Positions 30,562 to 38,986 of a DNA stretch of 64,000 bases are shown one piece after another. Origin of the DNA: Ancylobacter vacuolatus (GTDB taxonomy: Bacteria > Pseudomonadota > Alphaproteobacteria > Rhizobiales > Xanthobacteraceae); the NCBI RefSeq assembly GCF_030813595.1, contig NZ_JAUSUH010000004.1, positions 62,001 through 126,000 of the forward strand, written 5' to 3'. Within the stretch, counting starts at the first letter, position 1. Every line of letters starts with the position of its first letter. The translations under genes and the position numbers were made by a program. The notes under the pieces are model-generated. The model saw only the letters and a list, made by a program, of their open reading frames with translations, was not told where the DNA came from and did no database searches.

Positions 30562-31368
30562 TCACGGCGCGGCGGGGGTGGCCGCCCCCGGCTCAGATGC
30601 CGGCGATGTCGAGGGCGCCGCAGCGGGCGCCTCGGGCGAAGCAGCAGCGGGAGCCGAAGCCGGTTCCACCGCCGGCGGGGTCGTCTGTACCGGAGCGGCA
30701 GACGCGGCGGGCGCCGGAACTGGCAGCGAGGAGGCCGCCAGCGTCCGCATCAAATCCGCACGGCGGCGCAGGCCGGGAGGCGTCTCGCCATCGCCGAGGA
30801 TGGTGGTGAAGGTCGTGGTCGCGCCCGCATAGTCGCCCGCCTTGTACTGGGCGAGGCCGATGATCTCGCGGGCGGAATGGCGGAACGCCCCCGAAGGAGT
30901 GTCGAGCGGCTTCATCCGTCCTTCGATGTCGGCAAGCGGGGCGGTGTCGACCAGCAGCAGCGCGGCGCGCACCTGCGCCACATTCTGCATCAGCGGGCTG
31001 ATCGAGGCATCACGGGCCAGCGCGTCATAATCGGCAACGGCCGCCGCGCGGTCGGTCTTGGCGAGTTCATCGGCGGCTTGGAAGCGCGCCAGAATGCGGT
31101 AGCCGCGCGTGCCGTCCTTCTCCAAGGCGGCGAAGGCGGCCTCGGCCTCGGTGGTCTTGCCCTCGGAAGACAGCTTCATCGCCGCCTCGAACTGCGCGCC
31201 GGCGGCCTGATCCTGCTGCAGGCGCCACCACTCATAGCCACGCCACCCGGCGACGGCCACGACGATGAGAACGGCAAAGCCGATGAGGTAGGCGCCGTAG
31301 CGCGTCCATAGCCGACCGAAGCGCTCGCGGCGCAGGTCCTCGTCGATCTCGTTGAAGATGTCAGCCAT
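30562..31368 (-). CDS. YfgM-like tetratricopeptide repeat membrane protein
   Basis: A protein of 268 residues starting MADIFNEIDEDLRRERFGRL, followed by a single membrane helix (about 28-48) and a TPR-like helical domain (QFEAAMKLSSEGKTTEAEAAF). The C terminus is low-complexity Ala/Pro/Ser. This layout matches the YfgM/TPR_21 family, periplasmic chaperone-linked proteins found next to der. It precedes the lipoprotein and der on the same strand. Confidence 0.85.
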   Translation of the reverse strand: MADIFNEIDEDLRRERFGRLWTRYGAYLIGFAVLIVVAVAGWRGYEWWRLQQDQAAGAQFEAAMKLSSEGKTTEAEAAFAALEKDGTRGYRILARFQAADELAKTDRAAAVADYDALARDASISPLMQNVAQVRAALLLVDTAPLADIEGRMKPLDTPSGAFRHSAREIIGLAQYKAGDYAGATTTFTTILGDGETPPGLRRRADLMRTLAASSLPVPAPAASAAPVQTTPPAVEPASAPAAASPEAPAAAPSTSPASEPGAATPAAP

Positions 31369-31520
31369 GTCGCGTCCGTGGGCACTCGTCGGAAGGGCGC
31401 CGCAGGGAAGCGGGGCCGGTACTGGAAAGGGCCGCGTAAACTACCGATGCGGCTTCAACAAGGCAAATCGCGCGGCGACCGTGTACAGCGCTGCGCGTTT
31501 CACCTGCATATGTGGGATTT

Positions 31521-32342
31521 CTAGCCCTTTTTCGGGGCGTAGACATGCTCCGGGCCGGGAAAGCTGCGCGCCCGCACTTCGCTCGCATAAGCCTCCACCG
31601 CCGCGCCAATGGCAGGGCCGATATCGGCGAACTTCTTGACGAAGCGCGGCACGCGGTCGGAAAGGCCGAGCATGTCTTCGAGCACGAGAATCTGGCCGTC
31701 GCAGGCGGGCGAGCCGCCGATGCCGATGGTGGGCGGTGCGACCTCCTCGGTGATCTGGCGGGCGAGAGGCTCGGAGATCGCCTCCAGCACGATGGAGAAC
31801 GCGCCGGCCTCGGCAATCGAGCGGGCATCATCGAGAATCAGCGCCGCGCTCGCCTCGTCGCGCCCGAGCGCCTTGAACGAGCCGAGCGTGTTGATCGCCT
31901 GCGGCGTGAGGCCGACATGGCCCATGACCGGCACGCCGCGATCAGCGAGAAAGCGCACCGTCTCCGCCATGCGGCGCCCGCCTTCCAGCTTGACCGCGCC
32001 GGCACCGGTTTCCTTCAGCACCCGCGCGGCGGTGGCGAAGGCCTGCTGCGGCGAGCCCTCATAGGAGCCGAAGGGCAGGTCCACCACCACCAGCGCGCGC
32101 GCCGAGCCGCGCATCACCGCCTGTCCCTGAAGGATCATCATGTCGACCGTCACCGGCACGGTGGTTTCCATGCCGTGCATCACCATGCCGAGCGAATCGC
32201 CAACCAGCATGAAGTCGACATGCGGGTCGACAAGGCGGGCGGTATGGGCGTGGTAGGCGGTCAGCGAGACGATCGGCTCTCCGCCCTTGCGCGCCCTGAT
32301 ATCGGGTGCGGTGAGGCGGCGGGCGGCGGACTGGACGGACAT
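31521..32342 (-). CDS. panB: 3-methyl-2-oxobutanoate hydroxymethyltransferase
   Basis: Ketopantoate synthesis with methylene-tetrahydrofolate in the pantothenate pathway. It has the family start [18 protein letters not shown] and the metal/substrate segments [42 protein letters not shown] and [20 protein letters not shown]. At 273 residues it is full length. No panC is seen nearby. Confidence 0.94.
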   Translation of the reverse strand: MSVQSAARRLTAPDIRARKGGEPIVSLTAYHAHTARLVDPHVDFMLVGDSLGMVMHGMETTVPVTVDMMILQGQAVMRGSARALVVVDLPFGSYEGSPQQAFATAARVLKETGAGAVKLEGGRRMAETVRFLADRGVPVMGHVGLTPQAINTLGSFKALGRDEASAALILDDARSIAEAGAFSIVLEAISEPLARQITEEVAPPTIGIGGSPACDGQILVLEDMLGLSDRVPRFVKKFADIGPAIGAAVEAYASEVRARSFPGPEHVYAPKKG

Positions 32343-32378
32343 GTCAGGCGGTTTCCTCGTTTTCTTGCAAGGGCTTGC

Positions 32379-32948
32379 TCAGCCCATGACCGGCACCCCG
32401 ACGATATAGGGGTGGAACCAGAAAGTGAGGATGGCATAAAGCACGACACCGCCAGCGACCGCAACGAGGTCGCCCCACCAGTTGGCGGGTGCGGCCGGCA
32501 GCGGCGCCGCGCGGCGCTTGGCCATGATCCGCAGCACCACCGCCCAGGCCAGGATGACGACGGCGAGGGTTACGGTCGCGGCATCGCCATTGGAGATCAG
32601 ATGCGCCAGCGCCCAGGTCTTGATCGCCACCAGGAACGGGAATTTCAGCCGCGCCTTGATATGGCTCGGCACGAGCGCCGCCACAGCGAAGATGGAGGCG
32701 AACAGCATCAGCAGCAGTGCGAGATGGCGCAGCCCCACGGGCGGGTTATAGAGCTGGGCTGGGCCTTCCGCCCGCCACTGGCCGAAACCATAGGCAATCA
32801 TCAGCACGCCGATGATCGCGAGCACGCCGTGCACGATCCGGTAGGTGGTGACGCCGAATTGTGCCGTCAGCGCCGTGCCCATCTTGCGCCGCGCGGCGAC
32901 GATGTGAATGGCGACGAACAGGGCAAGCCCCGCCAGCATCAGGATCAT
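32379..32948 (-). CDS. NnrU family membrane protein
   Basis: Integral membrane protein of 189 residues with five to six helices. The family pattern is visible in FVAIHIVAARRKMG near the N terminus, in the second helix region, and in KTWALAHLISNGDAATV. NnrU proteins were named from the denitrification regulon of Rhodobacter, but many copies have no link to it. Nothing in the neighbourhood suggests nitrogen oxides here. Confidence 0.85.
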   Translation of the reverse strand: MILMLAGLALFVAIHIVAARRKMGTALTAQFGVTTYRIVHGVLAIIGVLMIAYGFGQWRAEGPAQLYNPPVGLRHLALLLMLFASIFAVAALVPSHIKARLKFPFLVAIKTWALAHLISNGDAATVTLAVVILAWAVVLRIMAKRRAAPLPAAPANWWGDLVAVAGGVVLYAILTFWFHPYIVGVPVMG

Positions 32949-33156
32949 GATCGTGCTCCCCGGTGTGCGATGGCGCGCACGCTAGATCGTTTCCAATCGC
33001 CGCGCCATCCGGGCAAGGGCCGACTTTTTGTCCGGGGCCACCGGAGGCGGGCGCCTGCGGGCCACACCGGGATGTGTAAACCATAAGAGGGGACGGCTCT
33101 CCCGTGCCGGAAGGGCGCGTGTCAGAATGATGACGCCATCGGTTGGGGGAACCGGA

Positions 33157-33855
33157 ATGAAATCCGTGCTGGCGATTCTCGCACTGGGTCTGTTGCTGGC
33201 CCTCGCTCCACCGGCGAGCGCGCAGGGTGTCGTAGCCGCAGCCACCGGAGCACCGACGGCAACGGAACTGGGTGAGATGGCTCTCCGCGGGGCCGCGCTG
33301 GCCACGGTAGCCGCGCCGCCGGAGATGAGCCCGCCCTCGGCCGCCACCCCGGGGGCGCTCTCCGCCCCCGCCATGTCAACCACGCCGCAGGCAGCCCCTT
33401 CACCTGCGGCTCCCCTGGCGCCCGCCGCGCCGGCGATGCAGGCGGCGTCCGTCGGGGACCCTGCCGGCCCGCTGGAGGCCGCGCTGCCGCCACCGCCCGA
33501 TGTGCGGGTGGAGGTCAGCCTTTCCAGGCAGCGCATGGTGGTGTCGGTAGAGGGGGTCGAGCGCCATGCCTGGCCGGTTTCCACCGCCCGCAAGGGCTAT
33601 CGCACGCCCCTTGGCACCTACCGGCCCGAGCGCATGCACAAGCGCTATTTCTCGCGCAAATACGACAATGCGCCGATGCCCTATGCGATCTTCTTCCACA
33701 GGGGCTGGGCGATTCACGGAACCAATGACCTGCGGCGGCTCGGCCGCCCCGCCTCGCATGGCTGCGTGCGGCTGCATCCTGGCAATGCCAAGGCACTGTT
33801 CGCCATTGTCAGCAAGTATGGCCGCGCCAATACGCGGATCGTCGTCGTTCGCTGA
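33157..33855 (+). CDS. L,D-transpeptidase (YkuD domain)
   Basis: Periplasmic cell-wall enzyme that forms 3-3 crosslinks or attaches lipoproteins. The start MKSVLAILALGLLLALA at 33157 follows GGGGAACC. A signal peptide ends near PASAQ and a long Ala/Pro linker follows (about 25-110). The YkuD domain has VSLSRQRMVVSVEGVERHAW and the catalytic signature IHGTNDLRRLGRPASHGCVRL, including the active Cys. It has 232 residues and is convergent with prfC. Confidence 0.9.
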   Translation: MKSVLAILALGLLLALAPPASAQGVVAAATGAPTATELGEMALRGAALATVAAPPEMSPPSAATPGALSAPAMSTTPQAAPSPAAPLAPAAPAMQAASVGDPAGPLEAALPPPPDVRVEVSLSRQRMVVSVEGVERHAWPVSTARKGYRTPLGTYRPERMHKRYFSRKYDNAPMPYAIFFHRGWAIHGTNDLRRLGRPASHGCVRLHPGNAKALFAIVSKYGRANTRIVVVR

Positions 33856-33879
33856 AGGCGGCCGCGTGTGCGGCGGGGA

Positions 33880-35487
33880 TCAGCCGGTCTTTTTCACGTC
33901 CTTCACATCGGTGAACACGATGCCCGGCCAACGGTCGCCGGTGTAGCCGATCATGAAGGCCGAGGGGCTGAGGAAGACGAGGTCGCCATCGAGGTCGTCG
34001 GCGGTGGAGAGCCGGTTGCCAGCGGCGAAGTCGTCGAGCTTTTTCGGGTCTTCCGAGGACACCCAGCGGGCGAGCTGGAATTCCGACATGTCGAAGCCGA
34101 CCTCCAGCCCGTATTCGGCCTCCAGCCGGTTCTTCAGCACGTCGAGCTGCAGCGGGCCGACCACGCCGACCAGCGCCGGCGAGCCGTCGGTGGGGCGGAA
34201 CACCTGCACCACGCCCTCCTCGGCCATTTCCTGCAGCGCCTGCTTCAGCTTCTTGGCCTTCATCGCGTCCGGCAGCTTCACCCGGCGCAGGATTTCCGGC
34301 GCGAAGGAGGGAACGCCGATGAAATTGATGTCCTCGCCTTCGGTCAGCGTGTCGCCAATGCGCAGATTACCGTGGTTGGGAATGCCCACCACGTCGCCGG
34401 CATAGGCTTCCTCCGCCAGCTGGCGGTCCTGAGCGAAGAAGAATTGCGGCGTGGCGAGGCCCATCGGCTTGCCGGTCCGGACCAGCTTCGCCTTCATGCC
34501 GCGTTGCAGCCTGCCCGAGCACAGGCGGGCGAAGGCGATGCGGTCGCGATGGTTCGGATCCATATTGGCCTGGATCTTGAACACAAAAGCGGTCATGCGC
34601 GGCTCTTCCGCCTCGACCCGGCGCTTGTCCGCCTGCTGCGCGCGCGGCGGCGGGGCATAGCGGCCCAGCCCTTCGAGCAGATCGCCGACGCCGAAATTGC
34701 GCAGCGCCGAGCCGAAATAGACCGGCGTCAGATGGCCTTCGAGAAAGGCTTTCAGCTCGAACGGGTTGCACACTTCGCGCACCAGCCCGAGTTCCTCCGC
34801 CAGCGTCTCCTCCTTGAGCGTGACGTTCAGCGCGGCGATGTCGGCCATGCTCATCTGCCGCAGCGGGCCGGTCTTGCCCTCGTCGCCATCGAGCAGCCGC
34901 ATACCGCCGGTGGCGATGTCCATGGTGCCGACGAAATCCCGCCCCTGCCCGACCGGCCATGTCATGGGCGTGGTGTCGAGCGCCAGCGTCTTCTCGATCT
35001 CGTCGAGAATCTCGAACGGGTCGCGGCTTTCGCGGTCCATCTTGTTGATGAAAGTGATGATCGGGATATCGCGCAGGCGGCAGACTTCCAGCAGCTTGCG
35101 GGTGCGCGCCTCGATGCCCTTGGCCGCATCGATCACCATCACCGCCGCGTCAACGGCCGTCAGGGTGCGATAGGTGTCTTCCGAGAAGTCCTCATGGCCC
35201 GGCGTGTCCAGCAGGTTGAACACATGGCCGTTGAACTCGAAGGTCATCACCGAGGTCGCGACCGAGATGCCGCGCTCGCGCTCGATCGCCATCCAGTCCG
35301 AGCGCGTGGAGCGGCGGTCTTTCTTGGCCCGCACCTGACCGGCGAGCTGGATCGCGCCGCCGAACAGCAGCAGCTTCTCGGTCAGCGTGGTCTTGCCCGC
35401 ATCCGGGTGCGAGATGATCGCGAAGGTGCGCCGGCGCGCCACCTCGGTAGCGATGGGCGATGCGGCGGAATTGGAGAGAGCGTTCAT
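33880..35487 (-). CDS. prfC: Peptide chain release factor 3
   Basis: GTPase that recycles RF1/RF2 after termination. The start MNALSNSAASPIATEVARR at 35487 is chosen because the upstream open frame is not protein-like. G motifs are ISHPDAGKTTLTEKLLLFGG, LLDTPGHEDFSEDTYRTL and INKMDRESRDPFEILD, all typical of RF3. At 535 residues it is normal. The gene is not essential in most bacteria. Confidence 0.95.
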   Translation of the reverse strand: MNALSNSAASPIATEVARRRTFAIISHPDAGKTTLTEKLLLFGGAIQLAGQVRAKKDRRSTRSDWMAIERERGISVATSVMTFEFNGHVFNLLDTPGHEDFSEDTYRTLTAVDAAVMVIDAAKGIEARTRKLLEVCRLRDIPIITFINKMDRESRDPFEILDEIEKTLALDTTPMTWPVGQGRDFVGTMDIATGGMRLLDGDEGKTGPLRQMSMADIAALNVTLKEETLAEELGLVREVCNPFELKAFLEGHLTPVYFGSALRNFGVGDLLEGLGRYAPPPRAQQADKRRVEAEEPRMTAFVFKIQANMDPNHRDRIAFARLCSGRLQRGMKAKLVRTGKPMGLATPQFFFAQDRQLAEEAYAGDVVGIPNHGNLRIGDTLTEGEDINFIGVPSFAPEILRRVKLPDAMKAKKLKQALQEMAEEGVVQVFRPTDGSPALVGVVGPLQLDVLKNRLEAEYGLEVGFDMSEFQLARWVSSEDPKKLDDFAAGNRLSTADDLDGDLVFLSPSAFMIGYTGDRWPGIVFTDVKDVKKTG

Positions 35488-35519
35488 GCAGGCGGATGTG
35501 GCAGGGAAGCCGCGCCGGA

Positions 35520-35729
35520 TCAAGGGGTGGTATGGTTGTTCCGTTGCCCGCTGTCCAAGCCGACCAGTTCCATCACCGTCATGCCGGGCGCAACGTCGCC
35601 AAGCGCCGGGATCGCTCTCCATTCGGGTGACGATGCCAGATCGGCCTGAAGACCTTCCGCGATGAAGGCCAGAACATCGCCCTGCCGCTCAGCCGAACTG
35701 CTTCTCGTAAGCCTCCGGCCTGAAACCAA
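35520..35729 (-). CDS. Possible small protein of unknown function
   Basis: A frame of up to 69 codons between prfC and the ArsC-like gene. The central part (GDVLAFIAEGLQADLASSP, then WRAIPALGDVAPGMTVMELV) has a balanced composition and codon use like the neighbours. The start is unclear: the GTG at 35729 would overlap the ArsC-like gene by about 40 bp and no ribosome site is seen. I do not recognise the family. Confidence 0.3.
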   Translation of the reverse strand: MVSGRRLTRSSSAERQGDVLAFIAEGLQADLASSPEWRAIPALGDVAPGMTVMELVGLDSGQRNNHTTP

Positions 35730-36042
35730 CCAGCAACGCGCCGTCGATATCGAGCACCGGCCGCTTGATCAGCGAAGGCTGCGCCTGCATCAGGACCAGC
35801 GCCTTCGCCGCGTCGAGATCGGCCTTCTCCGTGTCGGAGAGCTTGCGGAAGGTAGTGCCAGAACGGTTGAGGAGGGTTTCCCAGCCAACCTTACCGACCC
35901 ACTCGCCGAGGCGGTCGGCATCAATTCCTGCGGCCTTGTAGTCGTGGAAGGCATAGGTGACGCCACGACCATCGAGCCAGGCGCGCGCCTTCTTCATGGT
36001 GTCGCAATTCTTGATGCCGTAGATCGTGACGCTCACAGCCAT
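35689..36042 (-). CDS. ArsC/Spx family protein (YffB-like)
   Basis: Thioredoxin-fold protein of 117 residues. The N terminus VTIYGIKNCDTMKKARAWLD carries a single cysteine in CDTMKKA as in YffB, rather than the CXXC of Spx. It ends with the ArsC-like pattern LIKRPVLDIDGALLVGFRPEAY. True arsenate reductases have further arginines, so glutathione-linked thiol chemistry of unknown target is more likely. Confidence 0.88.
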   Translation of the reverse strand: MAVSVTIYGIKNCDTMKKARAWLDGRGVTYAFHDYKAAGIDADRLGEWVGKVGWETLLNRSGTTFRKLSDTEKADLDAAKALVLMQAQPSLIKRPVLDIDGALLVGFRPEAYEKQFG

Positions 36043-36118
36043 CTCCCCGCACTGCCGCCCCCGTCATAGCGGGGACGGCACGGCGTTTGAAGAAGGATGT
36101 CAGGAAGCCTGGCGACGA

Positions 36119-36340
36119 TCAGTTGGCCGTCGCCGCGCCGATGGCGCCGCCGGCCACCGCGCCGATGCCCGCGCCCCAGGCGGCGCCGGTGCCGCCGCCA
36201 GCAATGCCACCGATCACCGCGCCGGTGCCGGCGCCGATCAGCGCGCCCGTGCCGGTGCGACGCTGGGTGTTGGAACAGCCCGCCGCGACGAGAGCGACAA
36301 TGGCGACAACGGTGAGCTTGACGGCAACGGATCTGGACAT
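36119..36340 (-). CDS. Glycine-zipper lipoprotein
   Basis: Small protein of 73 residues. The signal ends in the lipobox LVAAGC. The mature part is a long glycine-zipper helix (GALIGAGTGAVIGGIAGGG, continuing AAWGAGIGAVAGGAIGAAT), the pattern of SlyB/OsmB-like outer-membrane lipoproteins (YMGG-like). It stands alone between the ArsC-like gene and a WXXGXW-repeat gene. Confidence 0.82.
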   Translation of the reverse strand: MSRSVAVKLTVVAIVALVAAGCSNTQRRTGTGALIGAGTGAVIGGIAGGGTGAAWGAGIGAVAGGAIGAATAN

Positions 36341-36451
36341 CGGTCGATTCCCCCAAATGAAACAATGGACGAAATTACCGCCGCCGCCTCACTCTCACAA
36401 TCGCGCGCAGCTAGCTACCATTACGGAGAACAACCCAGCCGCGCATCGGCG

Positions 36452-36784
36452 CTAGCGCCAGCTGCGAACCCAGCGGCCGGGCTCATAGACCCATTGGCCC
36501 CGGCGCAGTACCCAGCGCGGGCCGACGAATTCGAACCCGCGACGGTTTTCCTCCCAGTGACCCGCTGTCCACACCCAGCCCCGGCGCGGCTTCCAGGCCC
36601 AATGCCCCGGTATCCATGTGTAGCCACGGCGCAGCGGCGGGCGCGGTTCGCGACGCGGGGCTGGCGGTCGGCTGGTCGGCGCCGATTGCGCCTGCGCCTC
36701 CTCCTGCGTCGCGAGGCCGATCGGGACGGCCAGCAGCGCGAGAGCGGCTTTGAGAACAGATCGGCGCGAAAGCATATCAGTCAC
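36452..36784 (-). CDS. YXWGXW / WXXGXW repeat exported protein
   Basis: Protein of 110 residues with a Tat-like signal (LSRRSVLKAALALLAVPIG) and a mature part of four tryptophan-rich units: WIPGHWAWK, WVWTAGHWE, RWVLRRGQW and WVYEPGRWV. Such repeats occur in BcpO-related and similar exported proteins of unknown function. It is divergent from the SoxYZ-like carrier gene. Confidence 0.82.
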   Translation of the reverse strand: MTDMLSRRSVLKAALALLAVPIGLATQEEAQAQSAPTSRPPAPRREPRPPLRRGYTWIPGHWAWKPRRGWVWTAGHWEENRRGFEFVGPRWVLRRGQWVYEPGRWVRSWR

Positions 36785-36940
36785 TCCAGCGGAGGGCGTT
36801 GGCCGATGATGACCGGCGCCTTGGCGCGGCGCAACTCAGCGAGCGGCTCGCGTGTTCGTGCCCTGCAATTCAACGCTCGAAAGGTGTATGATGCGTTCAA
36901 CCGCCGGACGATCAAAGATCCGGCAGGCCGGGAGGTCGCC

Positions 36941-37762
36941 ATGCATCGCCGTATTCGCCTGTTCCTCGCCGTCACCTTCTTCTCCGCGCTCGCAGTCACT
37001 GCCGCCGCCGCGCAGGAGCCGGGGGCCGACGCCAGCTGGAAATCGTTCAAGCCGGACGTGTTCGGCGAGCGACCGATCGAGGCGGCAAGTCCGCTCGTGC
37101 GCCTTACGGCTCCCAAACGCGCGGAGGATGCCGCCATGGTGCCAATCGATGTCGAGATCGTGCTTCCCGAGGGCGATCCGCGCACCATCACCAAGCTGAC
37201 GCTCATCGTCGACGAGAACCCCGCCCCGCTCGCCGCGACCTTCACCTTCGGCGGCAACCGCCGCGATGTCGCGCTCGGCACGCGGCTGCGGGTGAATTCC
37301 TATTCCTATGTCCGCGCCATCGCCGAGACCAGCGATGGCGGGCTCCACATGGCCGAGAGCTATGTGAAGGCGTCCGGCGGCTGCTCCGCCCCGGCGATGA
37401 AGGACGAAGAGGCCCAGCTGAAGAACCTCGGCCAGCTCAAGCTGAAATCGGTAAAGGCCGACGGGATGGGTGACGCCAGCCAGGCCAGCCGCGTCTCTCA
37501 GCTGCAATTGATGATCCGCCACCCCAACTATTCCGGCCTGCAGATGGACCCGCTGACGCGGGCCTATATCCCGGCGAAGTTCGTCGACAACATCCGCGTC
37601 ACGCAGGGCGACGACTTGGTGTTTTCCATGGTTGGCGGCATCTCGCTGAGCGAGGACCCGGCCATTCGCGTTTCCTATGACCCTGCGGGCAAGGAGATCC
37701 ATGTCGATGCCGGGGACACGGACGGGCGCAAGTTCGAGGGCGCGCTGAAGCCCGCAAGCTGA
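36941..37762 (+). CDS. Quinoprotein dehydrogenase-associated SoxYZ-like carrier
   Basis: Periplasmic protein of 273 residues. The start MHRRIRLFLAVTFFSALAV at 36941 follows GGGAGG; the signal ends near AAAAQ. The N-terminal half is SoxY-like (MVPIDVEIVLPEGDPRTITK, with the carrier-type motif VKASGGCSAPAMKD, Cys near residue 148). The C-terminal half is SoxZ-like (IRHPNYSGLQMDPLTRAYIP, then FVDNIRVTQGDDLVFSMVGG). This fusion family is known from PQQ alcohol-dehydrogenase loci. Its role is not settled; the cysteine suggests a covalent carrier. Confidence 0.88.
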   Translation: MHRRIRLFLAVTFFSALAVTAAAAQEPGADASWKSFKPDVFGERPIEAASPLVRLTAPKRAEDAAMVPIDVEIVLPEGDPRTITKLTLIVDENPAPLAATFTFGGNRRDVALGTRLRVNSYSYVRAIAETSDGGLHMAESYVKASGGCSAPAMKDEEAQLKNLGQLKLKSVKADGMGDASQASRVSQLQLMIRHPNYSGLQMDPLTRAYIPAKFVDNIRVTQGDDLVFSMVGGISLSEDPAIRVSYDPAGKEIHVDAGDTDGRKFEGALKPAS

Positions 37763-37780
37763 ACGCCCGAACGACGAAGA

Positions 37781-37811
37781 GCGGGAGCCGCGCCGGCCGC
37801 GCGCCTCCCGC
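37781..37811. terminator. Hairpin between convergent SoxYZ-like and exported-protein genes
   Basis: GCGGGAG (37781-37787) pairs with CTCCCGC (37805-37811); the interior is itself palindromic GC. It lies between two convergent stops and has no T-tract, so it may act as a two-way barrier. Confidence 0.45.
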
Positions 37812-37817
37812 ACTCGC

Positions 37818-38264
37818 TCAATAGAAGCAGGTGACTTCCGCTTCCGCCTGCGCCCGGTGCAGATCAGCGACAATGTCTCGGAAAATGCCGGTATTTCGGA
37901 ACAGTTCCGCTTGCTGGCCTGCCACCTGGCTGACGCTCATGATGGTCTCGGCCTCCTCATAGCGCTCGTAGGGCAGGATGGTGGCAATGGTGTCGATCGA
38001 GCACGAGCACTTCTCCAGCGCCTGACGCGTCTGGCCGTTGGCGGCCATGCAGCCGAACACATAGTCGGCGCGGGCGACGGTGGGATAATCGTTGATCAGT
38101 CCGGCCTGCGGCGCCTGCGGGGGTGGCTTGCGGGCGCCGGCGGTGAGACCGGGCGACAGCATGTCCTGTGCCAGAACCCCACCGGCACCAAGCACCGTCA
38201 ATATCAGGACTGCGGCCGTGCGGCGGAAGGCCTTTTCTCCCCGCACGGGGCGTGTGTTCGCCAT
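37818..38264 (-). CDS. Exported protein of unknown function in PQQ cluster
   Basis: Protein of 148 residues with a signal peptide ending near GVLAQ. The mature part has YVFGCMAANGQTRQALEKCSC, then SIDTIATILPYERYEEAETI, with three cysteines in the centre and one near the C-terminal end (AEVTCFY). The ATG at 38264 is preferred because AGGAGG lies seven bases before it. It is the last gene of the run pqqABCDE and two exported proteins, so a role in PQQ-dependent oxidation or cytochrome handling is inferred. I know no established function. Confidence 0.75.
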   Translation of the reverse strand: MANTRPVRGEKAFRRTAAVLILTVLGAGGVLAQDMLSPGLTAGARKPPPQAPQAGLINDYPTVARADYVFGCMAANGQTRQALEKCSCSIDTIATILPYERYEEAETIMSVSQVAGQQAELFRNTGIFRDIVADLHRAQAEAEVTCFY

Positions 38265-38287
38265 GGTCATTCCTCCTGGGCGGCCGC

Positions 38288-38974
38288 CTATTTCACCGCC
38301 GGGGTCGTGGAGGCCCCGGTCAGAGTCAGGCTGGTCTCGATGATGTTGGCTCCGCCATCCGCCTTGGGCGTGACGACGTCGATGGAATAAAGCCCGCCAG
38401 GCACGGCATCGGAGAACAGGAACTCATACCGGCGGCCGACCAGTTCCTGCAGCTTGTCCTTGTTGGGATCCTCGGCGAAGGGAAGCATGGTCAGCTTCCA
38501 GCCCTCGACCTCGCGGCCATCGAAGGAAAAGCGCGCGGGCGTGACCGTGCCGGAGGACAGATGCTCGCGCACCCGGTTGCGTAGATAGAAGGGACTGCCC
38601 TTGGTGAGCTGTGCGAGTTCTTTCACGTCGCGCTCCAGCAGGATCAGCGCGATCGGATTGCCGTTCATGGTCGGGAACGGCCCGGCTTCGCCTTCCTTGC
38701 TGCCGCGATGGATAAGCACGTCGGCGATCCGCTTGGTGGGATCGTCGGCGGGGGCGGCCACCTTCATTTCCAGCGTTTCTTCGAAGCCGTCGCCAAGCTT
38801 GGCCTCGGCAGTCACATGCTTGTAGGCATAGGTGAGCGTCGTTCCCACGGCCACATTCGACAGATAGGGCCGCTCGAAGAAAAGCTCGGTGGCCGTCGGC
38901 GCGGCGAGCGCAGCTGTCGCAAAGAGGATCGCCATCGAGGCCGTCGCGGCGAGGGTACGGGCAGAACGCAACAT
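38288..38974 (-). CDS. Exported protein of unknown function behind pqqE
   Basis: Periplasmic protein of 228 residues with a signal ending near ALAAP. The mature chain appears beta-rich (FFERPYLSNVAVGTTLTYAY, FSFDGREVEGWKLTMLPF, RYEFLFSDAVPGGLYSIDVV) with no cysteine and no recognised domain. It begins 12 bp after pqqE and ends 23 bp before the next gene, so it is part of the pqq operon. The function is not known to me. Confidence 0.75.
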   Translation of the reverse strand: MLRSARTLAATASMAILFATAALAAPTATELFFERPYLSNVAVGTTLTYAYKHVTAEAKLGDGFEETLEMKVAAPADDPTKRIADVLIHRGSKEGEAGPFPTMNGNPIALILLERDVKELAQLTKGSPFYLRNRVREHLSSGTVTPARFSFDGREVEGWKLTMLPFAEDPNKDKLQELVGRRYEFLFSDAVPGGLYSIDVVTPKADGGANIIETSLTLTGASTTPAVK

Positions 38975-38986
38975 GAAGACTCTCCG

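Noticed and set aside
31512..33086. Plus-strand open frame opposite panB and the NnrU gene
   Set aside because: Opposes confidently identified genes; composition is His/Arg-rich as expected for an antisense frame.
33868..35649. Plus-strand open frame of 593 codons opposite prfC
   Set aside because: prfC has all GTPase motifs; this is its antisense shadow.
36026..36940. N-terminal extension of the SoxYZ-like carrier frame
   Set aside because: The open frame runs 305 codons upstream, but it crosses two minus-strand genes and lacks protein character; the signal peptide start at 36941 with GGGAGG is clear.
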